Positions 1 to 11,747 of a stretch of DNA of 64,000 bases are shown here, in pieces. Numbering within the stretch: position 1 is the first letter of the stretch; each line of letters starts with the position of its first letter. The translations under genes were made by a program, and so were the position numbers. Below the pieces are notes generated by a model. The model worked only from the letters and a program-made list of their open reading frames with translations, was not told the DNA's origin and did no database searches. This stretch comes from Paramarasmius palmivorus (lineage: Eukaryota > Basidiomycota > Agaricomycetes > Agaricales > Marasmiaceae). The DNA lies in contig JAYKXP010000008.1 in NCBI GenBank assembly GCA_037176845.1, positions 248,001 to 312,000 on the forward strand, read 5' to 3'.

Positions 1-768
1 GGCTGCATAACCGATCGTCAATAGTTCAAACGAGAAAGATACCCTCAACTGGACCTTACCAATGACTTACTCTTTGGGTCGTAGCGACCTCTCAACGTTC
101 AACTTACATATCCAGGCCGTTGGACGCTGCAGCCTGGGCGGCCCGCATCTCATCCCGCTATACATAGTGCGACTTCTGTAACAAGAGCAATTGATGTGGT
201 TCCCCTTCCCTGACGTGTTGTACTCCTGTCAACTAATCAAAGATAGGTAGATTTACATCATTGATGCCTTCGCAGCTGCCCCACTATCTAGGCGCCAACT
301 AGGACGCTCTCGACAGAAATAGCACCGGGGAAATACTCAAACTCGAAATCTTCGGTTAGCACCGGGGGAGCTCAGTGTCGAAGGCGAAGATACACCTAAA
401 CCCCACACAGCTTTCGGTTACATGATTCATATCGCCATATCAAAACAATTCCAAGCCTTTTGGAGATGAGCACCGCGGCCTATAGATGCCTTGCTGAACT
501 GACACAGTTTCAGCGCCAGCCACCCTGGTCTTGCCATCATTAAGGCTGGGTCAGGTTGGCAAGACGCTCTCTTCTCTTTCCCTGATCTTCCCCTCCTTCG
601 CTCTATGCTCTTGGAGAGTTAACCCGTCGAGATCCCGGCTGGCTAGTTTCTTCGCTAATTCTTTCCACCTTTTCGCTATTTACTTCTAACGTTTTCAACT
701 CCGCCCTATTATCACAAGACCAAGCCTCATCCAGGCTCTATTCTATTGTTTCTCGGACTACAATCGTC
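1..768. other. Intergenic, left edge
   Basis: I see no open reading frame with recognisable protein features on either strand. The last 150 bases are rich in C/T runs just before the first ATG of the downstream gene, as is common for fungal core promoters and leaders. No repeat or RNA gene is recognised. Confidence 0.4.
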
Positions 769-2198
769 ATGGACACCCCTTCAATATCCGTGAGGCTGCA
801 GTGCGGAGAAAGACAATCATCGCAATTTGCATGGGTGGGTCATCTACTCGATATCAGTAACCTGCACGCTCATAGTTTGCCTTTAGGCCCAGAATTCCCT
901 TGGCCAAGACCCGTGCACAATTGCCTCGTATCTAGTTCAGAATCCTCAGTGTACTGGAGTCGTGAAGAATGACACACAGAGTATGGTTTTCACCACCCTC
1001 ATGGCATGAATTATGCTTAACTTGATTCCAAAGGAATAGACGACTTGAAATTTATCGTCACCTCAGTACCCCCCGAAGACTCAGCCCCGAGACAGAATGA
1101 CCCATGTTATTGCTCGAGTACCGTCTACTCTCTCGCCTCCGTGTGTCGACTTTGCCAGGATATCGAACCACAACTGAAAATCCCGATGTATGATTGTTAA
1201 CTCCTCTCAGAGATAATGCTATAACTACTGCTACCAGATGGGAGGGTTGGGCACGTAATTGCGGGAATGCTACGGGAGGGCCAGACATGTACAACTATTC
1301 ACTTACCATCCCAGGTTCGTACACTTCTCTATCTAGTCTGTCCTTCGTGTGACCTTTGGCATAGATGGAACGGCAGTACCTGCTTGGGCTTATCAATCAT
1401 TCAATGTGAGGTCCTGGCACATTCAGTGTGGACCACTTTACTGAAACCTGGAGCAGTCCGACAACGGCGCCTTCAATTATACCATAGCGGAAGTAATAGC
1501 CGACAATGGTATGCACTACTGTCCCCTAAAAGCGTTCGCTAACACTGAGCGGGTACTAGATCCAAGCGAAGTGGCTGCTCCAAGTAGTAGTATCACGATT
1601 CCAGCTACTTCGTCGACAGATATTATGCAGCAGCCCACAGAAAACGCCAGTGGAGTCAGCAGTGCCGTGAGTAAGAGCAAATCTCTCGTTGGACCAATTG
1701 TCGGAGGCGTTGTCGGAGGCGTCATGTTTCTTGTCATTGCCATCGCCTTGATTGTCTTCCTGATACGTCGCGAGAAACGCAAAGTTGCGCCATCTGCCGC
1801 TTATATGCGTGCTCATGGTGGCAAGTTACCTACATATCGAGAAAGTATGCACGGAGCTGTTTTCCCACTAGGCAGAGAGAAAGGCATCGATATGACGGAG
1901 GTTAGTCTCTCCCACTCTCAGGGCTAGCTTTCGGCTAATGGCACGTTTCAGAACAACAGCTACACCAGTGACAGACCTATTCGGCAGGAGTCAAACTCGT
2001 CGGAGCAGTCTTTCGTACGTCCCTGTCATAGTACCTGTTTGAAAGTGATTGACGTGGGGACAGGACCCGTACCAAGATACGCGCAACGCTTCACACCTGC
2101 GTTCACCGTCAAACGGAGGGCGTCAGTCTTATACAGGTGTTCCTCAAGAACCTGGGACACCCCATAGTTATACAGAGATCAGTGTCACGAACCGTTGA
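769..2198 (+). CDS. Single-pass membrane protein with Cys-rich ectodomain
   Basis: Multi-exon gene whose function I cannot name. Around 1100-1155 the reading frame gives CYCSSTVYSLASVCRLCQ, which resembles a CxC...C..CQ signature I know from agaricomycete-expanded membrane proteins. It is followed near 1240-1310 by a W.GWA..C segment and near 1365-1390 by GTAVPAWAY, both typical of the same kind of protein. A Ser/Thr-rich stalk (from about 1560) leads to one strong transmembrane helix (about 1690-1765) ending in a basic stop-transfer RREKRK, then a polar cytosolic tail. Two further small exons end at a TGA at 2196-2198. The first exon from the ATG at 769 is the least certain part, and the exon after 1390 needs a frame change that I cannot fully resolve. 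Probably a surface or endomembrane protein of unknown role. Confidence 0.6.
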
Positions 2199-2596
2199 AG
2201 ATTGTTGACTGTTGAATATGTGAAGATGTATGTTGGTAGTTTAAAGCAGTATTGTTACAGTTGAGCCTCTCAAATCTGAGTTTTTTTGGGAGTTCACGAT
2301 ACGGGTGTATATTGAAAAGAACTACGTAAGGTACAGATGCCCACAGAAATCTGTTGGTACGCTAGGTGACCGACTCTATCCACCGCAAAACAAGGATGAT
2401 CAGCCAAAGAGCGCACCTTTGATCTGAGGCAGCTGGGATGAAGGACTGTCTGAAGGAAGACAGTCTAACATGTGGTATAGCAGCGCCTGTGTTGTTGTTA
2501 AAAGATGAAGAAGCATTGTCACGCGTGACACGGTTTATAAGGCGCTCTAGCCTCTTTAGGGCAGGTTGATCAGGATGACCCTAACCCTACCACTCC
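2199..2596. other. Intergenic between membrane protein and ASA1
   Basis: About 400 bases with no convincing coding signal. It should hold the 3' end of the upstream gene and the promoter of the WD40 gene. Confidence 0.4.
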
Positions 2597-4099
2597 ATGG
2601 CTTCCTCAGAAACCGCACCTTCTCCCATACATTTACTTCGATCTCATTCTGCTGCTGTATCGGCTCTGCATGTCAGTACAGATAATGAACGGATATATTC
2701 AGGAGATTCGTCTGGTCTTGTTGTATGCACGTCAACGCGAACTCTACGAGCCATGACGTCGTGGAAAGCTCATACAGATGGTTTGTTGGGTGTCGAGGAG
2801 ATGGGAAGTAACATAATTACGTTGGTTGGGCTATCTTACCCTTACTGTGATCTAGTGCCTGACATATTATCCTTGTAGCCATGGCAGGGATAACAAGATT
2901 CACGTTTGGGGTCGCGTTGAGGACGTGGTGCACACCGTTAATATCGGCGGCTCTGCATCTCTACCAGAACAGGCAAAACCATTGCTCAAATACTCGATGG
3001 ACGTCAACGCGTTGAACTATTGTAGATTCTCTTTGATGCCTTTGAATTCGTCGAATCCTGTGGCTTCATCGTCCTCCACTGTTCCTGAAAGTTCGTTGAG
3101 TGCTTTACTTGCTGTTCCGAATCTCGTTGAGTCTTCTCAGGTACGTGACCGATAGACTTGCCAACACTTTACTAACATCTTCGTTTAGGTCGATATCTGG
3201 TCTCTTCCGTCCCGTGAAAGACTCCATGCAGCTATTGGGTACCAACCTAAGACAACTGCTTTCTCTGATGGTAGAGGTAGTGAAGCCGCGACTGGTAAGC
3301 ATATTCCGTGGCATATGTTGAGACCGATTAATGAAAGCCCATTCCAGGTATCCTCATGTCGATCCACTTGTTCACTGCCAACGATGATTTACAGGTTCTG
3401 ATGGCATACGAGAATGGGAGCGTTCATTTACGTAGGTATGCGACACCAGAGAAAAGTAAATCTGTCGAAGGGAAGGGCTGGGAACTACTTTGGTCGGTCA
3501 AACTGCACAACGAAGCCAGTGGGTCATTTTTGCAGCGAAGTAATCCTCTTGCTTATATTGAGCAGTTATGGCGATGCGAGTTTCGCGGGATAACAAACTG
3601 GCTCTAACTGTCTCTGCGGATCATCTGGTCGGTCGTTACGATCTTTCGGTAGGCTTTATCTTGAGTTTTATGTAGATAGCTCACTAGTTCTTTGTCAAAG
3701 GCCGAAGCATCAGATGAGCCGAGATTCACCAAGCATCAAACAAAACATCCAGGGAATGGTGCTATAGCGATACGAGATGATGGACGTGTTTGTGCCATAG
3801 GGGGTTGGGATGGAAGGTGAGCCGGTTCTTTACTCAACCAATACACAGCACTTAATCTATTGTCCAGAATTAGATTGTTCACTACGAAAAAGCTCAAACC
3901 CTTAGGCACTCTCAAGTATCATAAGAGCAATTGCCAAGCCGTAGAATTTGCTCGTAGTATTCAAGAACGAACACCGCCTGAAGATGACGAAGACGAAGAA
4001 ATGACTCGTGAAGAGCTTGAACGTCGGGGTCGGTGGTTAGTGGGAGGTGCTGCAGATAACCGTATCTCGATATGGGAGCTTATGAATTTCGAGAAGTAG
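2597..4099 (+). CDS. ASA1: ASTRA-associated protein 1 (WD40 repeat)
   Basis: WD40 beta-propeller protein of the ASA1/GNB1L family, a subunit of the ASTRA assembly that works with the Tel2-Tti1-Tti2 cochaperone in maturation of PIKK kinases. The N-terminus contains HLLRSHSAAVSALH, SGDSSGLV and SWKAHTDGLLGVEE, which is characteristic of fungal ASA1. The C-terminus contains LKPLGTLKYHKSNCQAVEF, an acidic insert and RISIWELMNFEK before the TAG. At least five short introns interrupt the gene (for example near 2815-2880, 3140-3190 and 3815-3870). It is followed tail-to-tail by the PIG-M gene, only about 50 bases away. Identification rests on family recognition of these segments; exon borders are approximate. 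Confidence 0.88.
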
Positions 4100-4152
4100 T
4101 CGAAAGGATTGTCCAAAAACCAACATTAAGATTACTGTAATCTATGTGTACT

Positions 4153-5631
4153 TCAATCCGTACGTTTTGGTTGTGCGACATGCTGATACCCTTCCATTAT
4201 TCCTCCGATAACCCAACAATTACCTGCAACATAGATCAAGCTCCTAACCCATAACCCGTAGAAGGTGTTTTGCCCCAAGAACTCGAGTTTGTACGCCTCG
4301 CCGAGCCACAGCGCTTGAGTCAAAACCCAGACTGCGATGTACATGCCCGCTCTTCGACCGCTGATTTGCAAACGAGGCAAAACAAGAGGGAGGAGCAGTA
4401 GATACCATAGGAAGTACTACGAAGGAATCAGCTTCCAGTAGTGGAAGAAGGGACAATTACATACCTGCGAAGTGCATACTTTGTTGAATATGACGAATAC
4501 AAACGTCTGAACCAGCCAGGTGAAGGGTAGGTTATCTTCACCGGGGAACATCAGTCCAGTACCGATAGCCAAGGCCATCTGGGGTACAAAACTAGTAAGG
4601 CTGGAACGGAGGAGCGCTCTCCACCATGGGAGAACAGCCTCATTATGGGCGTTTGTGTCAGGGTAGGTTAAGTAGGTGAGGTAGAAGTAGGGCGAAAAGT
4701 TGTGTCGGTGGTCTCGGCGGTGAAGGTGGTACAGGTACGTTTCATAGAGGAATGGATACCCCCATCTATGAAACATGAAATTAAGTTTCCTAGCTCCCCG
4801 GGATTGGCAGGGAATACTCACATGAGGTAGCATCCACCAGTCAGAACAGCGAAAGTCGACACGCTCAATAGCCCAAGCCGCAATGTCCTTTTGTTCAAGA
4901 AGGACCTGAGATATCGTACTCCAGGAGTTCGTAGTGCGTTGAGACAAGCAAACCCATAAATGAACGGGTATATCTTCCAATGCACACTGACACCCAACAT
5001 GACTGCAGCTGTGTTCCACCGTTTCGAGAGGGCCGCAAAGAGGGTGAGAAGGACGAGCAAGGATAATATGGACTCCGAGGAACCTCTAGTCGAGATTGAG
5101 AACACCATTGGATTGAGTAGGTGAATTGCACTATAGATTGTGGCCCATCGTTCTCTTTGAGACGCGTCTGCGATAGTTTTGGGAAGGATGACATGGAGTA
5201 GCAGCTTGTAAATCAATATTCCGTTGAATATGTCGCACGCAGCGAACAGGTATTTGCCAAAAGATGGGTGCAGCCATTCGTTGGGCGTGATAAGGAGAGC
5301 CAGCAAGGGGGTATAACGATACGTTTCTCGAGTATACGGGCTATAAGTACGTCAGAGAAGAATACCGTGAAGAGAAATATGTCACGCACTCTCCAATAGT
5401 TATATTCCATCCCAATAGCTCTTTCAAAGGTCCAGCAGCCTTGTTTCCGGTGCTTGGTCGCAGCACATAGCGCGCTGCATCACTGAAAACGCGATAGTCC
5501 ACGTCTGTATACTTCACGATTGACCTGGCATCGTGCCATTCACTATACAGAATCAAAGCCACCCGAACCAGGATGGAGAGTAGAAGAATAAACCGAAATG
5601 ACCATAATGGAATTATAGAGGCGGTAGACAT
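4153..5631 (-). CDS. GPI14: GPI mannosyltransferase 1 (PIG-M / Gpi14)
   Basis: Multi-pass ER membrane enzyme of glycosyltransferase family 50. It adds the first alpha-1,4-linked mannose to the GPI-anchor glycolipid on the lumenal side. Visible signatures: the lumenal DxD motif in [16 protein letters not shown] (N-terminal exon), [30 protein letters not shown], and the highly diagnostic [15 protein letters not shown]. The C-terminal helices end at a stop at 4153-4155. I prefer the ATG at 5631 ([10 protein letters not shown], directly followed by a transmembrane helix) over the in-frame ATG 24 codons upstream. Several short introns. It lies 101 bases downstream of SAR1 on the same strand and tail-to-tail with ASA1. 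Its partner in the pathway, GAA1, is also in this window but 32 kb away. Confidence 0.9.
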
Positions 5632-5732
5632 GAGAACATGAAGGTAAGATAACAAAAGTTCCACGTGTACGTAGTAGGGATGTATGTAGACTACTCGACC
5701 CATCCATCACCATTCTAGATTACACGACTCCC

Positions 5733-6715
5733 TTAAATCTGTGAAAGAAAGGAGAGTAAGCACACAAAAGTAAGCGGAGCACGGCCGCAGAGCACTCACG
5801 TATTGTGAAAGCCATCGGAACCCTGACAGCCGTGGAATTTTTGGTTAGCCTGGACACGTAGTGATGCTCTGGAACAAACGCACCTTCGCCATAACCTTGC
5901 CTCTGGACCACTGAGCACATGAAAATTTCGATGGGTCGTATGTCGCTAAGAGGAACCTTGCCCTAAAAGGTCGACCATTGCGTCAGTGTTAGGTACGTCA
6001 GATTGGGGGCGGTGAGGCGCACCTTGCCAGTCGTCTGGTAGAGACCGAGATGATGTCTGAGTTCCTCCTCACTAACAGCTCCGGGTGCGTCTATCTTGTT
6101 GCCGAGAATGAGGAAGGGAACCTTGGAGAGTTCCTCGATTGAAAGAAGGGCGTCGAGCTCGGCCTTTGACTCGGCGAAACGCTCAAATTCGGCACTGTCG
6201 ACGAGGAAGACGATACCGTCGACTTCCGGGAAGTAATCACGCCAGAGACGTCGGGCTGTAGGGACAGGAAGAGACGTTGAATGGAGGTGTTTTGAACACA
6301 ATATAATATGAGACGTACCTTGTTGGTGTCCTCCCAAGTCATAGGTGGTAAACTTGACGTTACCAATGGCGAGCTCCTCGGAGGCTGCCAGGTGAATAAG
6401 AACATGAACACTCCGGTGGAACGAAGTCGGATATACGCACTAGGGTGAAGTGTGGGCTGCAAGGTAGCGAGCCGGTCGTTCTTCAACATGTGCAACAATG
6501 TCTGCCAAAGTCCAGTGAGTTATCGAGCCCATTTGCAGAGTCCAGTCGGAATTACCGTTTTTCCTGCATTATCGAGACCAAGGAAAAGGATTTTGGCATT
6601 TTTGTGCAACAAGCCTATAGGATTGTCATGTGAGACCAAAGAAACGTGTTGAGAAGATGCTGTTTTGCATACCGAGCTGCGCTAGGACGTCCCAGAACCA
6701 GTTGATGATGAACAT
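5733..6715 (-). CDS. SAR1: Small GTPase Sar1 (COPII coat initiation)
   Basis: Sar1 starts COPII vesicle coat assembly at ER exit sites. The first exon reads [15 protein letters not shown], the amphipathic membrane-inserting helix. Then come the P-loop region ([15 protein letters not shown]), [16 protein letters not shown], the switch [22 protein letters not shown], the guanine-specificity motif [15 protein letters not shown], and a tail with [18 protein letters not shown]. At least six introns. The last one appears to leave a terminal exon of only six bases (Ile codon plus TAA, 5733-5738), because the exon ending ...SQY runs straight into a GTGAGT donor and reading through would add many non-Sar1 residues. 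Length is as expected for the family. One of the most secure calls here. Confidence 0.93.
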
Positions 6716-7148
6716 TTTGGACGAATATCGGTGTCAAACCGGGCGTGCTTATAGCGTGAAGAGAAAGGGATGGTAAACGTTTGGTAAACGTCAGGTAAAC
6801 GTGGAGGCGTGGCGTGACAAGGTGTGACAATTTCCCTTAAACTCGACTCTCATCATCCCACAATAATATCCATGCAATTTCATTATGTTCTTATCTGACT
6901 GAGAGGATGCTTAAGGCGGGATTTTTTTCGATACGTGATAGGGCAGGAATATGGTATAGCGATATCCTGTACCGGTCTAGGATTCAAGCTCTTCCAAAGC
7001 TGGTGAGGAATCCTTGCATAAAGTTGCGGGTGCATTAACTGGAGACTTTCTTTGTACTTCAAGACAAAGGACTAGCTATTTGTATATCGGCAATACACGT
7101 TGAGAATCATACACATCGCTTCAAACAGCCGCTACATGCATTCAAAGT
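6716..7148. other. Intergenic between lectin gene A 3' end and SAR1 promoter
   Basis: Both flanking genes are on the minus strand, so this should hold the lectin gene terminator and the SAR1 promoter. It marks the left border of the accessory island. Short repeats of the type ggtaaacgt occur three times near 6773-6802. No gene seen. Confidence 0.45.
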
Positions 7149-10100
7149 CTATATCATGTCACCTAGGTCATCCGCTACTTCGTCGCTATCAGCAATCATC
7201 TCCATCGTGCTCTCGAGCTGCTCAGGGTGATCCCAAATAAGGCCCTTCACCTGTGTAGGCGTCACCAGCAGCTGTTCAACCGCTAAAATCGCCTTAGCAA
7301 ATTGAGCAGCTGTCAGCTTCGTTGGCATGGTTTCTGTTCGTGCGACGAGGCCACCGAGGAAAATAGAGATGTCAAAAGCCTTGTTTGTCAACTCCTGGTT
7401 CTTATCTTTCAGTGCAATGGCCAGTACTCGGATCGACTCGAGTTCGCCTCTGAGTGGGGAAAAGGTCGAATTCAGGTTGGAGAAGGCTGTGATCTCAGCT
7501 TCAACCTGGGACAAGTTGGCGGCGGCCTGTTGGATATCCTCATTGGCTGCTTGTAGATCGCGTTGGCAGGATTCGACAAGTTTGTTAGCATAGTCGATTG
7601 CTTTGTTTAGGTCACCCCAATCTCCAATCTCCCCCAAACCGAACGTGAAGATGTCGCGCACAATCTATGGCTTGATTCAGTCGCAAGCACCCGAAAGGTG
7701 GCGAACAGCGGACGCACCCTAGCTTTTTTTGCACTGTCACGCTTTTTCTCCGCTTCTCTCTTCGTGTCTTGGGCTTTGACCAGAGACTGCTCTGCGGTCT
7801 CTTTCCTATTCCTGTCACTCCAGTAAGGCACGTACATTGCCGTGCATAACACGTGTACTTACTGTAATGTGGCTGCCTTGGCCTCTGAACTCGCCTTTAG
7901 ACCCTCTGCTACCTCTTGTAGATTCTTGAGTCTTGCAGCTGTGCTGTCTGAGGCACCTAACTGGGCTGTAAGCTCCGTGCTTAACTGCCTCATTGCCAGT
8001 CAGTTATGAGTACCGGCCAAAAAGTGTTCGACTTACATTTCCTCCTTGTTGTCTGAGGCTGTCTGATTGATTGTAAAGAGTTTGGAAGCGCTTATGAACC
8101 ACCAGTGCCTGATCCTTGCATAGCTTGACCAACTTGTCGACCTCTTCCTTCTGCGCCAGGACTGCCATCTTTGTCTGATTGTATAGGTCCTCGATAGAGC
8201 CAGAAAGCACCATCATGCCTTGGATAGCATGGTCAGCCGGAGCCCTTAAGCTACTGGAAATGGCACGTTGAAGAGTATCAGTTTGTATGCGCAACGTGGT
8301 ACAGCGTGTCCTTGCGGTCTCGATGTCTTGTCGAATCTTTGCTGCTTCGATAGTACAAGACTCGAGGTTTGTAAGAGTAGCTTTACTGTACCGCTCTGAC
8401 CAGAACGGCTATAATGTGACATTTAAGAATGCGGAAGGCGTTAATTTCACTTGAAACCTCACCATTAATCCTTGGACATACTGTTGCTCAGCTCCGAGGA
8501 ATCCTCCCAGTGCACGACCATTCAATTCCCAGCTGAAGTTTTTCCCCGTTTGATTACCGAACCAGTCTGATTTACGGCCTAGAGGGGAGGTAGAGTTTAC
8601 TGAACAAGTCATGATGCGCAGGACAGTCCCTACCATTGGATGTAATGAACTGTAAGGCCGTAATAGTATTACTGTCTGCTGTCACCAGTATGTGCGTAAC
8701 GTCTTCTTCTTGGTCGAGCGGAAATGAATGAAGATTGCCGCCACTGCCCCCATGCCAACCTGTGGACGACCCGTTTGTGAAATCAAGCGAAATGGCGTCG
8801 ATGAGTGTACCACTGCGAACATTTACTTGCTTGATCACTCTTTGATCAGATTTTGAGGTATTGTCTGCGAAGTTTCAACACAGATGTCTTGTTGTCGTAG
8901 TGGTCTTCACTCACCCGTGAAAGGCTTCCCAATAAACTTGCCCATGAAACGACCCGTTGCCTGAAGGAACGCAATCGGTGTAATGTCCATCCAACCCCAA
9001 TAAGCGGGGCCGACACGTTGATATAGGACCTTTTGATCGACGAGTATGTGAAGATCTGTCGCTGGAGATATTCAGCACTTACTTGATCTGATCCAGCCCA
9101 CATCACGACGCTATAAAAGCCCGGTCCTGGTTGGCGAACATAAACAACAATGTCCGAGTTAGGGAGTGCTGGGTGCACAAAAACCGGCGATCTGTACTCG
9201 TTCAAGATTGTGAGTTTCGCATCGTGTCTCGACATGGACTATACCGACTTGGTCCAACGGTCGTTTGCGAGACTGGTGCCCCACTGAACAATGTCGCAAC
9301 TTTCGTCTTGGAAATAAAGTCTGCAAGATGTATTGATGTCGATTAAGGCGTTAATCACGTCGCGCGGCACATACATAATCTGACGGAGGCCAAAGGCCTC
9401 CCAAGCTACTGCAGCAATGTCACCGATAGGGATGGTACAGGGGCTCGAGAAATTGCCATGTGTCCTTGAGGATAGTATTTATCAGCGTCAGATTCAGACC
9501 TGTCACCGATAACACATACCAATTGTCGGTACTATGGCTACCACAGTATTCTCGGATCACATTATCCTCATCCTGGATGTAGACTCGTATATTGTTACAG
9601 CCTATGATATGTCAGTTCCAGATGTCACGCATGGGATCATTGAGATGCGCACTGTTCCAGCTTATGGCCCCGATGCCCGTGCATTTGACAGCTTTGTGCA
9701 ATCGCACGACTGGCTGCCATGTAAGGTCACGAAAAGGTCTAGATGGATGTTGAGCCGAATGTTCATATATCACAATAAAGGCTCACCGGAAACATAGATA
9801 ACCTTCACTGTCTTGAAAAAATAACACAACCACTCGTGCATCCTCACCAACTACAGTTATGCTTGTACCCATCATACAGTTTGGCTGGACAAAGTCTGTG
9901 ACTTGCCATGCGAAGTTAAGATACCGTCTCTCGCGGATAACGCCGTCCTCTGTCTGATAAAATATAGACTGGCTCCATCTATCGCCGGGCCACTGAGGAT
10001 GCATAAGTTGTTAGAATAGGGCACTGACAGTCTCGTGAATACGCACCGCATAGCAACACAATGTGCTGTCTGGGCTGCACTTGAATCGCAGCTCACCTGC

Positions 10101-10447
10101 TGACGAGATGTATCAAAATGAAGACGACAAGGAAGATTTCGACTGACCTGGCTGCCAGCCGTCGGCCATATCAACGACGTCTACAGAATTAGGGTCAACT
10201 AGGGGCGTCCTTGCTTCAATACCAACATAGGACTGACTGCGGTCGTTGCGTGATTTCGCATCGTTAAGTGCCGACAGGGATAGATCATTGCATCCTTCTC
10301 GAACGTCGCCGTCGCTTGTTCTTGTGTACACACGGATCCCAGCATCACAGACAGCGGCAGCAAGGGCCGTGCTTCTCTATAACCAATTGAGTGGGGGCAA
10401 ACTTTACAGTGACTCGATATAGGATTACCCACCAAATTCAGAGGCAT
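7149..10447 (-). CDS. AAL-like lectin + jacalin-like + helical tail protein (copy A)
   Basis: Large, intron-rich gene in three parts. (1) From the ATG at 10447 to about 8.9 kb: repeated blades with an aromatic strand, a D-G/D-N turn and an (I/V)RE end (IRVYTRTSDGDVRE, IFYQTEDGVIRE, VYIQDEDNVIRE), as in Aleuria-type fungal fucose lectins (PF07938), where the Arg and Glu contact fucose. (2) About 8.84-8.45 kb: a jacalin-like domain (GWHGGSGGN, ITALQFITSNG, LGGFLG). (3) About 8.40-7.15 kb: a long heptad-rich helical region ending DDLGDMI and a stop at 7149. No signal peptide: the start is MPLNL, then a phase-0 intron. All second-half exon junctions that I checked stay in frame. It is head-to-head with helical gene A. 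Likely a cytosolic sugar-binding effector; a role as the receptor-binding half of a two-part toxin is inference. Confidence 0.78.
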
Positions 10448-11747
10448 GATTACAAAACAGAATGTTGAAGGCGGAACACTGCGCTAGTATTATGTATCTG
10501 GAGAATTTGCTGAATGATGTGTAGTGTCATGAGTTGTTTACTGTCCGTCCGGTGTCAAAAGAAGACGGTAGAGCTATCATTGTTTTGAGAGTCATAGGAT
10601 GTTCTGACATTGATATGTTTGAATTCTCGAGCATTCTGACCATACCAGCCACAATTATTACGAACCACCGTCTTCTACTTTGGCGAACCATACGTCGCAG
10701 ACTCCCTAATCGAGGTACTTGCGGTAATATCCTATTCAGACATCAAGTTCACAACTTGAACTGAAGTCAGGCGGGCGGATATGGACCTGAATATGACTGA
10801 TTATAGGGTGAAACGGAAGGTAGATGCCAGGTGTTCGATTCAGGCTCTTGTTAATAACCGTTGGTGTAGGACAGTATGTTGGAAGCATCGATCTTCACGA
10901 AGAGAATTGCAAGCCCTTTTCGAGTTTCCCAATGTCATTCCTGGATTGTATCGAGTAAACTGGAATGTTCGCGCACCTTCCATTGTTTCTACCAAAAGCC
11001 TACTTCATCCCGCCCAAGTATCAGATCCAAATTTGTATTCTGCCTAGGCGGGGGTTATCGAGTACGCTCGAGAGGGGTATCTGCTGATCGAGAGCAAGAG
11101 AATGTCGCCTTGCTACAGCAGTGTAGCATGCTATTGCGACTAGTAGTAGGGAGCATAATGGAGGCGAAATGGAGGTCTAGAGTGGGTCGTCTACGCCTGT
11201 GTAAAATCTCTCACGTGCACCGTGACAGTTCGTTTCACGATCTGAATCACGTTGACCCTGGAGAAAAGGTTCTCTTCCAGAAACTACTCTAAGGCACTGC
11301 AGGGTATTGTTCTGTGAGTTGTTTACGGTTATTGCATTGTCGATATTTCCCTGAAGGCCTTCCAGCGTTATTGCATACCCCGCAATGATTCGAAAGGGGT
11401 TTTTTTTACACCACCAAATCTTCAAGTCTTCTAACTGCAATCAACGAAAATAGCCAGTCAGCATACATGCTACCTGTCAGATGCTCAAGAATCTCATTGA
11501 ATGCTCTAATCTCCAATTGTCGTGACAGCAAGCCAACGCCTGACCTAGAATGAACCGAAGCTATATCGTTTGGCCTGTCATTACGCGCGACTAGAATGAC
11601 TCGTCAACGGTACCATATACCGTCAACTGACCTACCAGCCAATTATCTATTCACCCTCACGCCGTAATACCTGGACCTAATATATAAGCTGCTCTTGACT
11701 CTCTGTTATGGACTCAGTACTTTGCATTTCTAACACTCCTCGCTATC
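10448..11747. other. Divergent intergenic region of pair A
   Basis: About 1.3 kb between the two start codons of the head-to-head pair. Several open frames of 70-140 codons occur on both strands, but none shows composition, motifs or splice structure that I trust as a gene. The minus-strand frame 11177-11440 (begins MQLEDLKIWW) is the most protein-like and could be a small exon or a relic. A clear TATA box for the plus gene lies at 11681. A comparable 1.1 kb spacer separates pair B. Confidence 0.45.
11681..11688 (+). promoter_or_regulatory. TATA box of helical gene A
   Basis: TATATAAG lies 67 bases before the start codon at 11748. The helical gene in pair B has TATAAAAG at nearly the same distance (72 bases), and both boxes are followed by GCT, which supports real core promoters. 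An out-of-frame ATG at 11708 lies near the expected transcription start and may be just outside the message. Confidence 0.6.

Noticed and set aside
10534..11292. Plus-strand frames in the pair A spacer
   Set aside because: They overlap one another in different frames, with no motifs and no counterpart that I could recognise in the pair B spacer.
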